DNA of 64,000 nucleotides from Algoriphagus sanaruensis (GCF_001593605.1 NZ_CP012836.1:2422501-2486500); one strand, 5' to 3'; shown: positions 1 through 8,953, counted from the stretch's first letter. Notes: a model not told the origin generated them from the sequence alone. Program-made: numbers and translations.

Positions 1-3
1 AGT

Positions 4-1293
4 ATGAATTACCAAGAAACACTCGATTACCTATTTAACGCCCTCCCCATGTTTCAGCGGGTGGGCGCTTCTGCTTTTAGGAAGGACTTGAGCAATACTA
101 TTGCTCTTTGTGCACATTTGGAAAATCCGGAGCTAAAATTCAAGTCCGTTCATGTGGCTGGAACGAATGGGAAGGGAAGTACTTCCCATGCTTTAGCTGC
201 GATTTTCCAATCTGCAGGATATAAAACCGGATTGTATACTTCTCCGCATTTAAAATCATTTACCGAGCGGATTCGAATCAATGGGCAAGAAATCACGGAA
301 CAGGCGGTAGTGGATTTTGTAGAAGTCAACAAAGCATTTTTGGATGAATTAAAGCCAAGTTTCTTTGAAATGACTGTTGGACTAGCCTTTTGGTATTTTG
401 CCAAAGAAGAAGTAGATATTGCTATTGTAGAGGTAGGCATGGGAGGAAGGTTAGATAGTACCAATGTCATTGTACCGGAACTTTCTGTGATTACAAATAT
501 TGGTTGGGATCATATGCAGTTTTTGGGGGATTCACTTCCCCAAATCGCAGGAGAGAAGGCAGGAATTATCAAGACTGGAATACCCGTCGTAATAAGTCAG
601 ACTCAGACTGAGACTTCGCCGGTTTTTATACAAAAATCAAAAGAAATCTCGTCCTCCATTTTTTTCGCAGATCAAGAAATCAAGGTTGAGAAGCAAGCGT
701 CTCAAGACCAGAAATCAGCTGTTTTTCAGGTTTCTGAGGAAGATAAAAACTACACCATAGAGTTTGGTTTATTGGGGGATTATCAAAGATTTAACCTTCC
801 TGGAATCCTTGAGTCAGTAGCTCAACTTCGTAAAAAAGGCTGGATTATTTCAGAGGAGGCGGTTAAGATTGGTTTGAAAGAAGTGTCATTTTTAACAGGA
901 CTGAAAGGGAGATGGCAGGTTTTAGGCCAAAATCCTACTGTTATTGCTGACACGGGTCACAATGAACCTGGAATCCGAGAAATCTTAAGTCAACTGGAAA
1001 GACTTTCCTTTCAACAATTATGGATGGTTATTGGGATGGTTCAGGATAAGGACATTTCAAAAATTCTTGCCTTGCTTCCCAAGTCCGCCAAATATGTCTT
1101 TTGTCAGGCAGATTTACCTCGTGCTTTGTCTGCCCAACTCCTTGCAGAAAAATCAAAAGAATTTGGCCTTAAGGGTGAGGTAATTCCGAACGTAAATCAA
1201 GCACTGAAATTTGCTCGAAAAAATGCAAGCTCAAATGATTTGATTTTTGTGGGAGGGAGTACTTTTGTGGTCGCAGAAATTCAAGACCTCTAA
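4..1293 (+). CDS. folC: Bifunctional folylpolyglutamate synthase / dihydrofolate synthase
   Basis: ATP-dependent cytosolic ligase of the Mur-ligase superfamily that adds glutamate to dihydropteroate or folates. The P-loop GTNGKGST lies at residues 53-60, followed by the folate-site segment LYTSPHLKSFTERI at about 77-90. The motif EKAGIIKTG and the C-terminal DTGHNEPG (the usual D-A-H-N position) complete the family pattern. At 429 residues it has the normal length and is complete, with ATG four bases into the window. trmB begins directly after the stop codon, so the two genes are probably co-transcribed. The promoter lies outside the window. Confidence 0.95.
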   Translation: MNYQETLDYLFNALPMFQRVGASAFRKDLSNTIALCAHLENPELKFKSVHVAGTNGKGSTSHALAAIFQSAGYKTGLYTSPHLKSFTERIRINGQEITEQAVVDFVEVNKAFLDELKPSFFEMTVGLAFWYFAKEEVDIAIVEVGMGGRLDSTNVIVPELSVITNIGWDHMQFLGDSLPQIAGEKAGIIKTGIPVVISQTQTETSPVFIQKSKEISSSIFFADQEIKVEKQASQDQKSAVFQVSEEDKNYTIEFGLLGDYQRFNLPGILESVAQLRKKGWIISEEAVKIGLKEVSFLTGLKGRWQVLGQNPTVIADTGHNEPGIREILSQLERLSFQQLWMVIGMVQDKDISKILALLPKSAKYVFCQADLPRALSAQLLAEKSKEFGLKGEVIPNVNQALKFARKNASSNDLIFVGGSTFVVAEIQDL

Positions 1294-1956
1294 ATGAGCA
1301 GAAAAAAGCTGGTTCGCTTCGCCCAAAATGAAGCCAATCCCAATGTAATCCAAGCTGGTAAGCCTCTTTTTGAATCTATCAAAGGAAACTGGCATGAAGT
1401 GCAGTTTCAAAATTCCAATCCAATCGTGGTTGAATTGGCCTGTGGTCGAGGAGAATTTACGGTAGGACTTGGTCGAGAATATCCGCATCAAAACTTTATT
1501 GGAGTGGATATCAAGGGGAGCCGTATCTGGAAAGGGAGTTCAACTGCGACTGCCGAGGGATTGAATAATGTGTCTTTTTTAAGAACTCAAATTCAAAATC
1601 TGGATCAGTTTTTTGCTGAAGGTGAAATCGCTGAGCTTTGGATTACGTTCCCTGATCCATTTCCTAGAGACGGAGACGAAAAGAGACGATTGACCTCGCC
1701 AAAGTTTTTGGACATGTATAAGCCACTCATTCAAAAACAAGGTCTCGTCCATTTCAAGACGGATAATACAGGACTATTTGACTATACACTCGAGTTAGTT
1801 CAATCTAGAGAGGATATCCAGGTAATTGCGTTCACCCATGATTTCTATCAAAGCGAAATGAAGGATGATCACCATGGAATTAAGACCCGATATGAAAAGA
1901 TTTTTTCTGAAAAAGGGGAGAAGATCAAGTATCTAAAGTTTCAATTCATCGGATAA
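1294..1956 (+). CDS. trmB: tRNA (guanine-N7-)-methyltransferase
   Basis: SAM-dependent enzyme that methylates G46 in the variable loop of tRNA. The SAM-binding motif ELACGRGEF lies at about residues 47-55, and the family signature FPDPFPRDGDEKRRL sits near 119-133. The usual PDPWPK..H.KRR is slightly altered, as in other Bacteroidota copies (recalled, not checked). At 220 residues it is full length. Its ATG abuts the folC stop codon, and its 3' end overlaps the convergent 3-hydroxyacyl-CoA dehydrogenase gene by 11 bases, so there is no room for a terminator between them. Confidence 0.93.
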   Translation: MSRKKLVRFAQNEANPNVIQAGKPLFESIKGNWHEVQFQNSNPIVVELACGRGEFTVGLGREYPHQNFIGVDIKGSRIWKGSSTATAEGLNNVSFLRTQIQNLDQFFAEGEIAELWITFPDPFPRDGDEKRRLTSPKFLDMYKPLIQKQGLVHFKTDNTGLFDYTLELVQSREDIQVIAFTHDFYQSEMKDDHHGIKTRYEKIFSEKGEKIKYLKFQFIG

Positions 1957-2824
1957 AGTCAGGATTTCGATAAGCAGGATTTGGGTACGAATAGAATCCT
2001 TTCCCTGATTTTTCCCCCAATTTTCCCTCGTCAATGTATGTTTTTAAGAGTGCCGCAAAGGCTTGAGAAGCAGCATCTGGTAATTTATGGGTGACATGCC
2101 ATGCGGTATCTAATCCAATGGAGTCTAAGATTCCAAAAGGACCCATTGCCATGTGGAAATTAACCATCCAAGATTTATCGATGTCTTCAATACTTCCCAC
2201 TTCTCGAGTCAAAAGTTTCCCTGCTGCTCCAATTAATGCCATCAGCATGGTATTGAATATGTAGCCAGGATTTTCCTTTTTAACCAAAACAGGTACCTGA
2301 TTCAATTTTCTTCCTAATTCTTCCAACATGGGAATCATCACAGGGTCAGTTCCTGGATGGGGCATAATATCTACTACCCTAGAATAAAACACGTCATGAA
2401 AATGGAAAGCACAAAATTTAGCTGGCCGACCGCTTTCTTCAGCAAACATGGAGGGAAGGAGATAGGAAGTATTGGTGGTAAACCAAGTTTTTTCAGGTGC
2501 GATCTCTCCAAATTGCTTCCAGACTTTTTTCTTGATTTCGATCTCCTCAGTGACACTTTCATTGATCAAATCTGCATCTGCCACAGCTTCCTTGGCATCT
2601 AGGGTAAATTTAATTCTGGAAAAAATTGCTGAAATCTCGGTTTCAGAAATTTGCCCTGATTTCGCCAATTGCTTCACTATTTTCTCCATAGTTCGTTGGC
2701 TGAAATCCAAGGATTTTTGATGGATATCATACACTGTTACTGTGAATCCTGAAATGGCTGATTGAAGAGCTATGCGAGAACCCAAGGTTCCTGCTCCGAG
2801 TATACATATTTTCTTAATGGTCAT
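1946..2824 (-). CDS. 3-hydroxyacyl-CoA dehydrogenase family protein
   Basis: NAD-dependent dehydrogenase with an N-terminal Rossmann fold (GAGTLG, residues 10-15), a middle NTSYLLPS segment and a C-terminal helical domain with PGYIFN, where the Asn is the expected catalytic partner. The catalytic His region reads FHFHDVFYS instead of the common HFFNP, and the following Glu is replaced by Asp (VVDIMP). This is a diverged subgroup, so the substrate may not be an ordinary fatty acyl-CoA. It is the last gene of a four-gene minus-strand operon: its start lies 5 bases after the kinase stop. Length (292 residues) is normal for the short 3-hydroxybutyryl-CoA dehydrogenase type. Confidence 0.85.
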   Translation of the reverse strand: MTIKKICILGAGTLGSRIALQSAISGFTVTVYDIHQKSLDFSQRTMEKIVKQLAKSGQISETEISAIFSRIKFTLDAKEAVADADLINESVTEEIEIKKKVWKQFGEIAPEKTWFTTNTSYLLPSMFAEESGRPAKFCAFHFHDVFYSRVVDIMPHPGTDPVMIPMLEELGRKLNQVPVLVKKENPGYIFNTMLMALIGAAGKLLTREVGSIEDIDKSWMVNFHMAMGPFGILDSIGLDTAWHVTHKLPDAASQAFAALLKTYIDEGKLGEKSGKGFYSYPNPAYRNPDFIR

Positions 2825-2829
2825 TGTGG

Positions 2830-3858
2830 TTAAATTTTTTGAGTTTGAATTGAATTTTGGGCCATTTTACCGGCAGCTTCAACTACATGAATGAGCGCAG
2901 AAAAACGTGGATCTGACGCAAATCCTTGGCTGTATCGTTTGAATATTTGTTGCGCGATAACAGCGACTTTGAAAAGTCCGAAGACGTAGTAAAACACGAT
3001 ATCATCCAAGGAATGTCCTGTTTTTGACGCATAATATTCAATCACATCATTTCGAGTGAAATTACCTGGAAGATGACTCAGATTGAACATCTTAAGTATT
3101 TGTGGATCATCCGCTTGTGCCCAATAGGCTAAACTAGTTCCTAAATCCATTAAAGGATTGCCAATGGCCGCCATTTCCCAGTCCAAGACAGCTTTAATAG
3201 CTGTTTTCTGGTCTGGGTCAAGGACCAAATTGTCATACTTGAAATCATTGTGAATAAAGCCGACTGGTTCGGAAGTAGGAAGGTAAGCTTTCAGCCATTC
3301 CGCTGTTTTTTCTATTTCTGTCAGCTCATGAGTTTTGGATTTGAAGTATCGTTCAGACCAACCTTCCACTTGTCGTTTGGCGTAGCCATCGGGTTTTCCA
3401 AGCTGTATAAGGCCTGAATTTTCAAGTTCTAAACCATGAAGTTCAATCAAACAATCCAAGCTGTTTTTGGAAAGTTGATGAAAATCCTCCTCAGTTAAAT
3501 TGAATCCATCGGGAATTTTATTCCGCAAGACATATCCTTCCACGAATTCCATAAGAAAAAAAGAAGCTCCAAAAACAGACTCTTCATCACAGAATAAAAC
3601 CGGCCTTGGGCTTTTGGAATAGTCTGCTTTTTGAAGACTTTCTAAAATCCGATATTCCCGACCCATATCATGTGCCTTGGCAATCTTTTCCCCAAATGGA
3701 GGTCTTCGTAAGATCAGTTTCTCTCCCGGAGTTTCCACCAAAAAAGTCAAATTGGAATAGCCACCGGATAATTGCGAAACCTTGATCTGATCCGAACTAC
3801 AAGAGAGCGGGGTTTCCAAGTAGGATTTTAGGGATTCAAAGCTTAATTCAGTTTTCAT
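2830..3858 (-). CDS. APH-like phosphotransferase (ACAD10/11-kinase or LvaA type)
   Basis: Protein-kinase-fold small-molecule kinase. It has the catalytic loop HNDFKYDN (H203, D205, N210) and the metal-binding DWE at D226, with an N-terminal ATP lobe containing GGYSNLTF. It belongs to the aminoglycoside-phosphotransferase family, but its partner is the adjacent acyl-CoA dehydrogenase, with which it overlaps by four bases (ATGA). Known relatives are the kinase half of vertebrate ACAD10/ACAD11 and Pseudomonas LvaA, which phosphorylate the 4-hydroxyl of 4-hydroxyacyl-CoAs. That function is inferred here from context. It is not an antibiotic resistance gene on this evidence. Confidence 0.85.
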   Translation of the reverse strand: MKTELSFESLKSYLETPLSCSSDQIKVSQLSGGYSNLTFLVETPGEKLILRRPPFGEKIAKAHDMGREYRILESLQKADYSKSPRPVLFCDEESVFGASFFLMEFVEGYVLRNKIPDGFNLTEEDFHQLSKNSLDCLIELHGLELENSGLIQLGKPDGYAKRQVEGWSERYFKSKTHELTEIEKTAEWLKAYLPTSEPVGFIHNDFKYDNLVLDPDQKTAIKAVLDWEMAAIGNPLMDLGTSLAYWAQADDPQILKMFNLSHLPGNFTRNDVIEYYASKTGHSLDDIVFYYVFGLFKVAVIAQQIFKRYSQGFASDPRFSALIHVVEAAGKMAQNSIQTQKI

Positions 3859-5063
3859 TTCCCTAGGTAATTTTTTAGAATACTTCTAGCCAAGGCAGAT
3901 TTGTGGACTTCATCTGGACCATCATAGATTCTTGCCCCACGCTCATGTCTATACCAAAATGAAAGTAGCGTGTCATCTGTAATTCCGAGTGCTCCATGAA
4001 CTTGAATCGCTCGATCGATAACTTTCATCAATACATCGGCTACAAAGAATTTTATGGTGGAAATGTCCTCCTTGACTGCCTTCGCTCCAAGTGCTTGCAT
4101 TTGAGTTGCCGTATCCATTACCATCAAACGACTTGCTTTGATTTCTGCTTTACTTTCTGCAATCCAGTTCTGAATGGTTTGTTTCTCAGCTAATGGTTTT
4201 TCTGGGTCCAATTTTCGAGAAATGGCACGTTTGCACATTAAATCAAAAACTCGTTCGCATATTCCTATCCATCGCATGCAGTGATGAATTCGACCTGGTC
4301 CAAGTCTTTCTTGTGCCAGCGCAAAACCTTGGCCTTCCTTTCCAATAAGGTTGGTAACAGGTACTCTACAATTCACGAATTCTACCTCACCGTGAGAAAG
4401 GTAATCCTCACCGGCTTCCCCCATGATGGGAATGTTTCGAATTAATCGGTATCCCGGATTGTCCAAAGGGACAAGAATCATACTGGCTCGCTGGTAGGGG
4501 GAATCCGCTTCTGGATTGGTCACCGCCATGACGATGGTAAACTTGGCCCCATCTGCAGCAGTCGTAAACCATTTATGCCCATTGATGACATATTCATTGC
4601 CTTCTTTAATGGCAGTTGTTCCTAGATGGATAGGATTGCTTCCCGGCATGGCTGGCTCGGTCATGGCAAAGCAGGAACGGAGTTCGCCTTTTTGAAGGGG
4701 GGCGAGCCAAATTTGCTTTTGTTCCTCTGACCCAAAAAGATGAAGCAATTCCATGTTTCCGATATCTGGGGCAGCACAGTTGAACACGTAATGTCCAATT
4801 GGGCTTTGTCCTAGAATCTCAGAAACTTGAGCAAACTGAACGAGATTCAAACCAACTCCTCCGTCCTCTTTTGAAAGGTGAGGAGCAAAAATTCCTAATG
4901 ATTTGGCTTTATTTCTAAGTGTCTCAAGTTGAGGAAGAAATGATCGAAAGGGACCTTGAACAACTTTAAGATCAATTGGGAATAATTCTTCGCTAACAAA
5001 TTGACGGTATTGACTAAGTAGGGCAGGAAGGTGTTCCTGCGGGAAATTTTGGGTAGAATGCAT
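3855..5063 (-). CDS. Acyl-CoA dehydrogenase, ACAD10/11 or LvaC type
   Basis: FAD flavoprotein of 402 residues with the FAD-contact segment CFAMTEPAMPGSNP and the C-terminal signature VHGALGITDD. The C-terminal catalytic tract reads RIYDGPDEVH, so Asp381 occupies the place of the usual Glu base (IYEGT). This replacement, as I recall, is seen in ACAD10/11-like proteins that take phosphorylated 4-hydroxyacyl-CoA instead of doing plain dehydrogenation. The gene is translationally coupled to the downstream kinase gene (4-base overlap) and starts 9 bases after the SDR stop. The precise substrate cannot be read from sequence. Confidence 0.88.
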   Translation of the reverse strand: MHSTQNFPQEHLPALLSQYRQFVSEELFPIDLKVVQGPFRSFLPQLETLRNKAKSLGIFAPHLSKEDGGVGLNLVQFAQVSEILGQSPIGHYVFNCAAPDIGNMELLHLFGSEEQKQIWLAPLQKGELRSCFAMTEPAMPGSNPIHLGTTAIKEGNEYVINGHKWFTTAADGAKFTIVMAVTNPEADSPYQRASMILVPLDNPGYRLIRNIPIMGEAGEDYLSHGEVEFVNCRVPVTNLIGKEGQGFALAQERLGPGRIHHCMRWIGICERVFDLMCKRAISRKLDPEKPLAEKQTIQNWIAESKAEIKASRLMVMDTATQMQALGAKAVKEDISTIKFFVADVLMKVIDRAIQVHGALGITDDTLLSFWYRHERGARIYDGPDEVHKSALARSILKNYLGK

Positions 5064-5072
5064 GTCGGTGAG

Positions 5073-5840
5073 TTAAATTGTAAAGCCTCCGTCTGCAGTA
5101 AATACTCCTCCAGTAGTATAGGAGGACGCAGATGAAGCCAAAAACAAGGCCATCGCTCCAATTTCTTCAGAGGTACCAGCGCGCTTGATGGCTAGTTGCT
5201 TCATGATCATAGCCATAATTTTTTCATTGGACCAAAGGGCCTCTGAAAACTTGGTTTGAATCAATCCTGGGCAAATTGCATTGACTCTGATTTTTGCTTC
5301 TCCCCATTCTTTGGCAAAAACCTTAGTCAGGGAGATCAAGGCTGCTTTTGAAACAGAATAAATGCCAAGTCCCTGTTCCGGTGAAATACCACCAATACTG
5401 GAAATATTGATCACGGAAGCTCCAGAGGATTTTCTCAAATAAGGAAAACAAAGCCGACAAAGCTCAAATGCAGCCTTAACATTTACATTCATGATTTTGT
5501 CAAATGCTTCCAAACTAGTTTCATGAACTGGACCAAAGACTGGATTTGTTGCGGCATTATTAACCAAAATATCTATAGTTCCATATTTCTCCACGGATTT
5601 GTCGACTAACCTCGGGAGTTCTTCCATGTTTCCAACATTACATGCGATGCCAGTTACTTCGTAGCCTTTGGCATTAAGTTGATTGGCCATTTCGTCCAAA
5701 GCATCTTGTTTTCGGCTGCTGATGATCACTTTTGCACCAGCAGCAGCAAAGATTTCCGCAATACCAAATCCGATTCCTTTGCTAGCTCCTGTGATAAGGG
5801 CGACTTTTCCTTCTAAAGAAAAAACTGAAGATAAATCCAT
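5073..5840 (-). CDS. Short-chain dehydrogenase/reductase
   Basis: Classical SDR of 255 residues. The cofactor motif TGASKGIG is at 17-24, NNAA at 94-97, catalytic Ser at 147/148, and YSVSK gives Tyr161 and Lys165. The C-terminal GGVFTADGGF tail is typical of tetrameric SDRs. It is the first gene of the SDR/ACAD/kinase/HACD operon. By analogy with LvaD of the Pseudomonas levulinate pathway it could interconvert a 4-keto and a 4-hydroxy acyl-CoA. That is inference from gene order, since family membership alone gives no substrate. Confidence 0.88.
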   Translation of the reverse strand: MDLSSVFSLEGKVALITGASKGIGFGIAEIFAAAGAKVIISSRKQDALDEMANQLNAKGYEVTGIACNVGNMEELPRLVDKSVEKYGTIDILVNNAATNPVFGPVHETSLEAFDKIMNVNVKAAFELCRLCFPYLRKSSGASVINISSIGGISPEQGLGIYSVSKAALISLTKVFAKEWGEAKIRVNAICPGLIQTKFSEALWSNEKIMAMIMKQLAIKRAGTSEEIGAMALFLASSASSYTTGGVFTADGGFTI

Positions 5841-5943
5841 GAGTTTTGGGTTATATTACTGCCATAAGTTAAAGAAAAATCAACCCGACCGATAAAGATT
5901 TTTGTTCTAATTGAGCATTCGTGTGGCATCATTTTAACTAGTT

Positions 5944-5957
5944 GCAATTCGAATTGC
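5944..5957. promoter_or_regulatory. Perfect 14-base palindrome between divergent operons
   Basis: GCAATTCGAATTGC is exactly self-complementary. It lies in the 182-base gap between the SDR operon (minus) and the MDR reductase gene (plus), about 65 bases upstream of the latter's ATG. Position and symmetry suit an operator for a dimeric repressor, perhaps of TetR type. No regulator is assigned. Confidence 0.4.
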
Positions 5958-6022
5958 CTTTTCTCGAACAATAATTCAAAAAGGACAAAAGAGATTAAAC
6001 GTAAATCAAAAAATAATTAGTT

Positions 6023-6994
6023 ATGAAAGAGCTGATTTTTGACCAAACCGGTTTGCCAGAGCAAGTGCTTCAGTTAAAAGAGAGTCCTATTCCTACCCCT
6101 AAAGCCCATGAAGTATTGATTCGGGTGAAAGCCAGAAATATCAACCCTTCTGATATCATGTTTATTCGAGGCATGTATGGCATTACTCCCAAACTCCCAA
6201 GTAGTGCTGGATTTGAGGCTAGTGGGGTAGTGGAAAAGGGTGATGAAACTGGAATGGTAAAATCTGGTACGCGAGTGATGTTTACAGCTATTGGTACTTG
6301 GAAGGAATATGTCTGTGTTCCTGCAGCCATGGTCATTCCAATTCCTCCCCAAATGTCAGATGAAATTGCATGTCAGGCTTTCGTTAATCCAATGACTGCC
6401 TATGGAATGATAGCTGAATCTGGACTTCAGGCAGGCGAATGGTTGATGATAACTGCCGGTGCATCTGCCTTTGGGAAATTTGCAATTCAAATGGCCAAAT
6501 CGAAAGGAATAAAAGTAGTCGCTACAGTTCGTCACGATAGCCAGAAGCAATTATTGCAGGATTTGGGTGCTGACCTAGTGGTCAATTCAGACTCGGAGAA
6601 AATTCAAAAAGTGGTTCCAGAACAAACTGAGGGAGGTGTACATGTGGTTTTTGATGCTGTAGGAGGAATGGTAGGAGCTAAAGCTCTTTCAACTCTAAGA
6701 CCGAAAGGTAAAATGATGGTATTTGGGGCCTTAGCTTTGGAGAATATGCCCATCAATAGTGGGCTACTGATATTCAAAAATTTAACCATAAGTGGGTTTT
6801 GGTTAAGTACATGGGTTGAAGAGTTATCCGTAGAAAATCGTATGAATGCGTTTCAAGCTGTCTTTGGATTCTTACTAAAGGATGATTCTCAAGTTGATAT
6901 TGCTGGGAAATATCCTTTGGAGGATTTTCAAGCTGCCTTAGCCACCTATCAAACACCAGGTCGGAATGGAAAAATCCTCTTGGTTAGTGAATAA
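6023..6994 (+). CDS. MDR-family NADPH-dependent reductase, ETR/quinone-oxidoreductase-like
   Basis: Medium-chain dehydrogenase/reductase of 323 residues without the Cys/His zinc ligands, so probably a zinc-free reductase. The N-terminal stretch NPSDIMFIRGMYG, followed by PKLP, resembles trans-2-enoyl-CoA reductases (MECR/Etr1) and quinone oxidoreductases. The nucleotide-binding domain has ITAGASAFGKFAIQMAK and FDAVGG. It is divergent from the SDR/ACAD operon, with a perfect palindrome in the shared intergenic region, so joint control is plausible. The exact substrate is unknown. Confidence 0.8.
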   Translation: MKELIFDQTGLPEQVLQLKESPIPTPKAHEVLIRVKARNINPSDIMFIRGMYGITPKLPSSAGFEASGVVEKGDETGMVKSGTRVMFTAIGTWKEYVCVPAAMVIPIPPQMSDEIACQAFVNPMTAYGMIAESGLQAGEWLMITAGASAFGKFAIQMAKSKGIKVVATVRHDSQKQLLQDLGADLVVNSDSEKIQKVVPEQTEGGVHVVFDAVGGMVGAKALSTLRPKGKMMVFGALALENMPINSGLLIFKNLTISGFWLSTWVEELSVENRMNAFQAVFGFLLKDDSQVDIAGKYPLEDFQAALATYQTPGRNGKILLVSE

Positions 6995-7064
6995 TCCTTG
7001 AATTGTTCGGGTAAGAATAACGAATTATTCATCTTTGCACTTTCAATCACCAAACAATGAATTC

Positions 7065-7487
7065 ATGAATTGGGACAAGCTAGATCAGCAACTCACCGAT
7101 ATCGTAATTAAACGCAACCAGCTTAGCCAAATGGATTATAGCGATGAAAGCTATGATGATTTGGAAGAAGAATTACACGACTTGGAAGATGATTTTAATG
7201 AGGAATACGAGGAAATTCTTGAGCCTCAGTTAGAAAAAATCTATGCGAAGTTAAAATCTGATACGGATATCTTGTTACCAACTGCCTATTTGGCAAACTT
7301 TTACAAAGAAATGCAGCCCGATTCTAGAGGGATAGTTTCTTATGAAGTAGAAGGGAAAGAAGGAGTACCCATTGAATCCGATCAATTGGGGAAGGTGGAT
7401 ATGAGAATTGTCTTAGTCCCAAATCCAGCACGATTTGTTTTGCTAGTCAATGGAAAGCAGCTTAAAGAGCTCTGGAGAAGTAGATAA
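7065..7487 (+). CDS. Conserved hypothetical acidic cytosolic protein
   Basis: 140 residues with no signal peptide or membrane segment and no family I recognise. The first half is a very acidic helical stretch (SYDDLEEELHDLEDDFNEEY), predicted coiled coil; the second half is mixed alpha/beta. I start it at ATG 7065. The longer reading frame opens with a TTG at 7035 that lies inside a CATCTTTG sequence, a near match to the TAnnTTTG -7 box, so that TTG is probably upstream of or at the transcription start. A strong bidirectional terminator follows the stop codon. Confidence 0.7.
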   Translation: MNWDKLDQQLTDIVIKRNQLSQMDYSDESYDDLEEELHDLEDDFNEEYEEILEPQLEKIYAKLKSDTDILLPTAYLANFYKEMQPDSRGIVSYEVEGKEGVPIESDQLGKVDMRIVLVPNPARFVLLVNGKQLKELWRSR

Positions 7488-7492
7488 AAGGA

Positions 7493-7518
7493 AAGGCTGT
7501 CAATTGACAGCCTTTTTT
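7493..7518. terminator. Bidirectional intrinsic terminator
   Basis: Nine-base perfect stem AAGGCTGTC / GACAGCCTT around an AATT loop, followed by six T. It separates the convergent acidic-protein gene and the amidohydrolase gene and overlaps the latter's stop region. Confidence 0.9.
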
Positions 7519-8953
7519 AGTTGCTCATTTCTTTTTGCCTTACCCATTCTTTGATGTCTAAAAGCATTTTGTCGAGATCATTTCTAGAATAGAATTTTCC
7601 TTCATTGACGACTCCTTCAAGGCTCAAGGTATTTGAAATGTTTTCTAATGGGTTTAACCTTAGTAGGATAAAACTTGCCTTTTTTCCTTTTGAAATAGAA
7701 CCATAATCTTTTTCTAATCCGAAATAGGATGGCCCGTTTAAAATGGAGGCAGAAAGTGCTTGGCCAGGAGTTAATCCATAATCTACCATCAATGACAATT
7801 CACGATGAATAGCCAAGCCTGGAAAGTCATAGGTATTTAAATAACCAGCATCAGTTCCTGCAATAATTTTCATTCCGGATTGTTGAACTAGTGGTAAGAG
7901 CCTTGCTGATGCCTCAAATTGTTTTTTCCGTATTAATCTGGCTGCGGGATCTTCTTTTGCGTATCGGTCAATTCTCCACTGATAACTTTCTTTTAGTTTA
8001 GGCCCCAAGTAATTCATGATGGTGTCCTTGGAGAAGTCCAAAGAATCGAGATAGGCAATATTTCGACTAATAAGAAGGGTAGGGACGATGCCTGTTCCTT
8101 GCTGGGCAAACAACCTGAAATTTGCCAAAGCAACCGAATCAAAAAGTGTTTCCAGTTGAATTTGATTGGCTTGTTCAGCGCTAAGTGTACCAGATAATCT
8201 TCCGGCTCTGATTTTGGCCTCTTCGGAAGTTGAAGCTCTAAGAAGATAGCCTTGGTGCTCGATAGTAGACAGTCCAGCTTCGGAAATTTCCTGAAGTGTT
8301 AATCCAGGATGAACATGACCAGATACAGCCCACCCTCTTTTTTTTGCCTTTTTGGTAGCAGATAAAAATAAGTCTGCCGAGAGCGCATTGTCTGTGATTT
8401 TTATAAAATCAACATTAAGCTTTTCAAGAGAATCAAGGGCATTATCTAATTCTTCTTCAGAACCAATTTCCAGATCACCTGGCCAAATCGAATTGATTCC
8501 CTCGATTTTTGGTCCTGAAGTGAAAATTCTTGGACCAATTCGCTTCCCATCAGCGATCTCTTGTTTCCATTTCAGCACTTCAAGAGCTATATCACCTGCA
8601 GCATCTCGTACAGCAGTTACACCAAAACTAAGGTAAAGGGGTAGCAATTGTTCGTTTTCATCGATATACTCAGCTCCTCCAAAGTGAACATGATTATCCC
8701 ATAAGCCGGGTAGCACAAAATTTGACTTTGCGTCAATTTCTAATTTACCCTCGTATTGGCTAAGGAGGCTGTCGCCTCCTGTCATCACGATTCGATCCTT
8801 ATTCACCAAGATTACTTGGTTAGGATTGATTGTTTCATGTTCAAGGTCAATAATAGAAGCTGATTTAATGAGTAAGTCAACTTCAGTTTTTGAAGAACAT
8901 GCCAAAGTCCAACTTGCAACGAGAAATCCGATGAATAAATGACGGATCCCCAT
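7517..8953 (-). CDS. Amidohydrolase-family lipoprotein
   Basis: Metal-dependent hydrolase of 478 residues. A signal peptide ends in a lipobox with Cys19 (TLACS), so it is probably anchored in the envelope. The metal site begins with DNHVH (His88, His90), followed by the SGHVHPG and IEHQG histidines and the AGTDAG aspartate, as in imidazolonepropionase-like and prolidase-like amidohydrolases. The stop-start arrangement with the upstream TetR gene (shared base 8953) indicates co-transcription. The substrate (peptide, cyclic amide or lactone) cannot be told from sequence. Confidence 0.85.
   Translation of the reverse strand: MGIRHLFIGFLVASWTLACSSKTEVDLLIKSASIIDLEHETINPNQVILVNKDRIVMTGGDSLLSQYEGKLEIDAKSNFVLPGLWDNHVHFGGAEYIDENEQLLPLYLSFGVTAVRDAAGDIALEVLKWKQEIADGKRIGPRIFTSGPKIEGINSIWPGDLEIGSEEELDNALDSLEKLNVDFIKITDNALSADLFLSATKKAKKRGWAVSGHVHPGLTLQEISEAGLSTIEHQGYLLRASTSEEAKIRAGRLSGTLSAEQANQIQLETLFDSVALANFRLFAQQGTGIVPTLLISRNIAYLDSLDFSKDTIMNYLGPKLKESYQWRIDRYAKEDPAARLIRKKQFEASARLLPLVQQSGMKIIAGTDAGYLNTYDFPGLAIHRELSLMVDYGLTPGQALSASILNGPSYFGLEKDYGSISKGKKASFILLRLNPLENISNTLSLEGVVNEGKFYSRNDLDKMLLDIKEWVRQKEMSN

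Noticed and set aside
2830..3858. Aminoglycoside resistance gene
   Set aside because: The APH fold is present, but its operon with an ACAD and SDR points to acyl-CoA metabolism.
6070..6352. Antisense frames inside the MDR reductase gene
   Set aside because: They are shadows of the real gene, without a start-site signal or independent composition.
7035..7064. Ten-residue extension of the acidic protein
   Set aside because: Its TTG lies inside a CATCTTTG promoter-like sequence.
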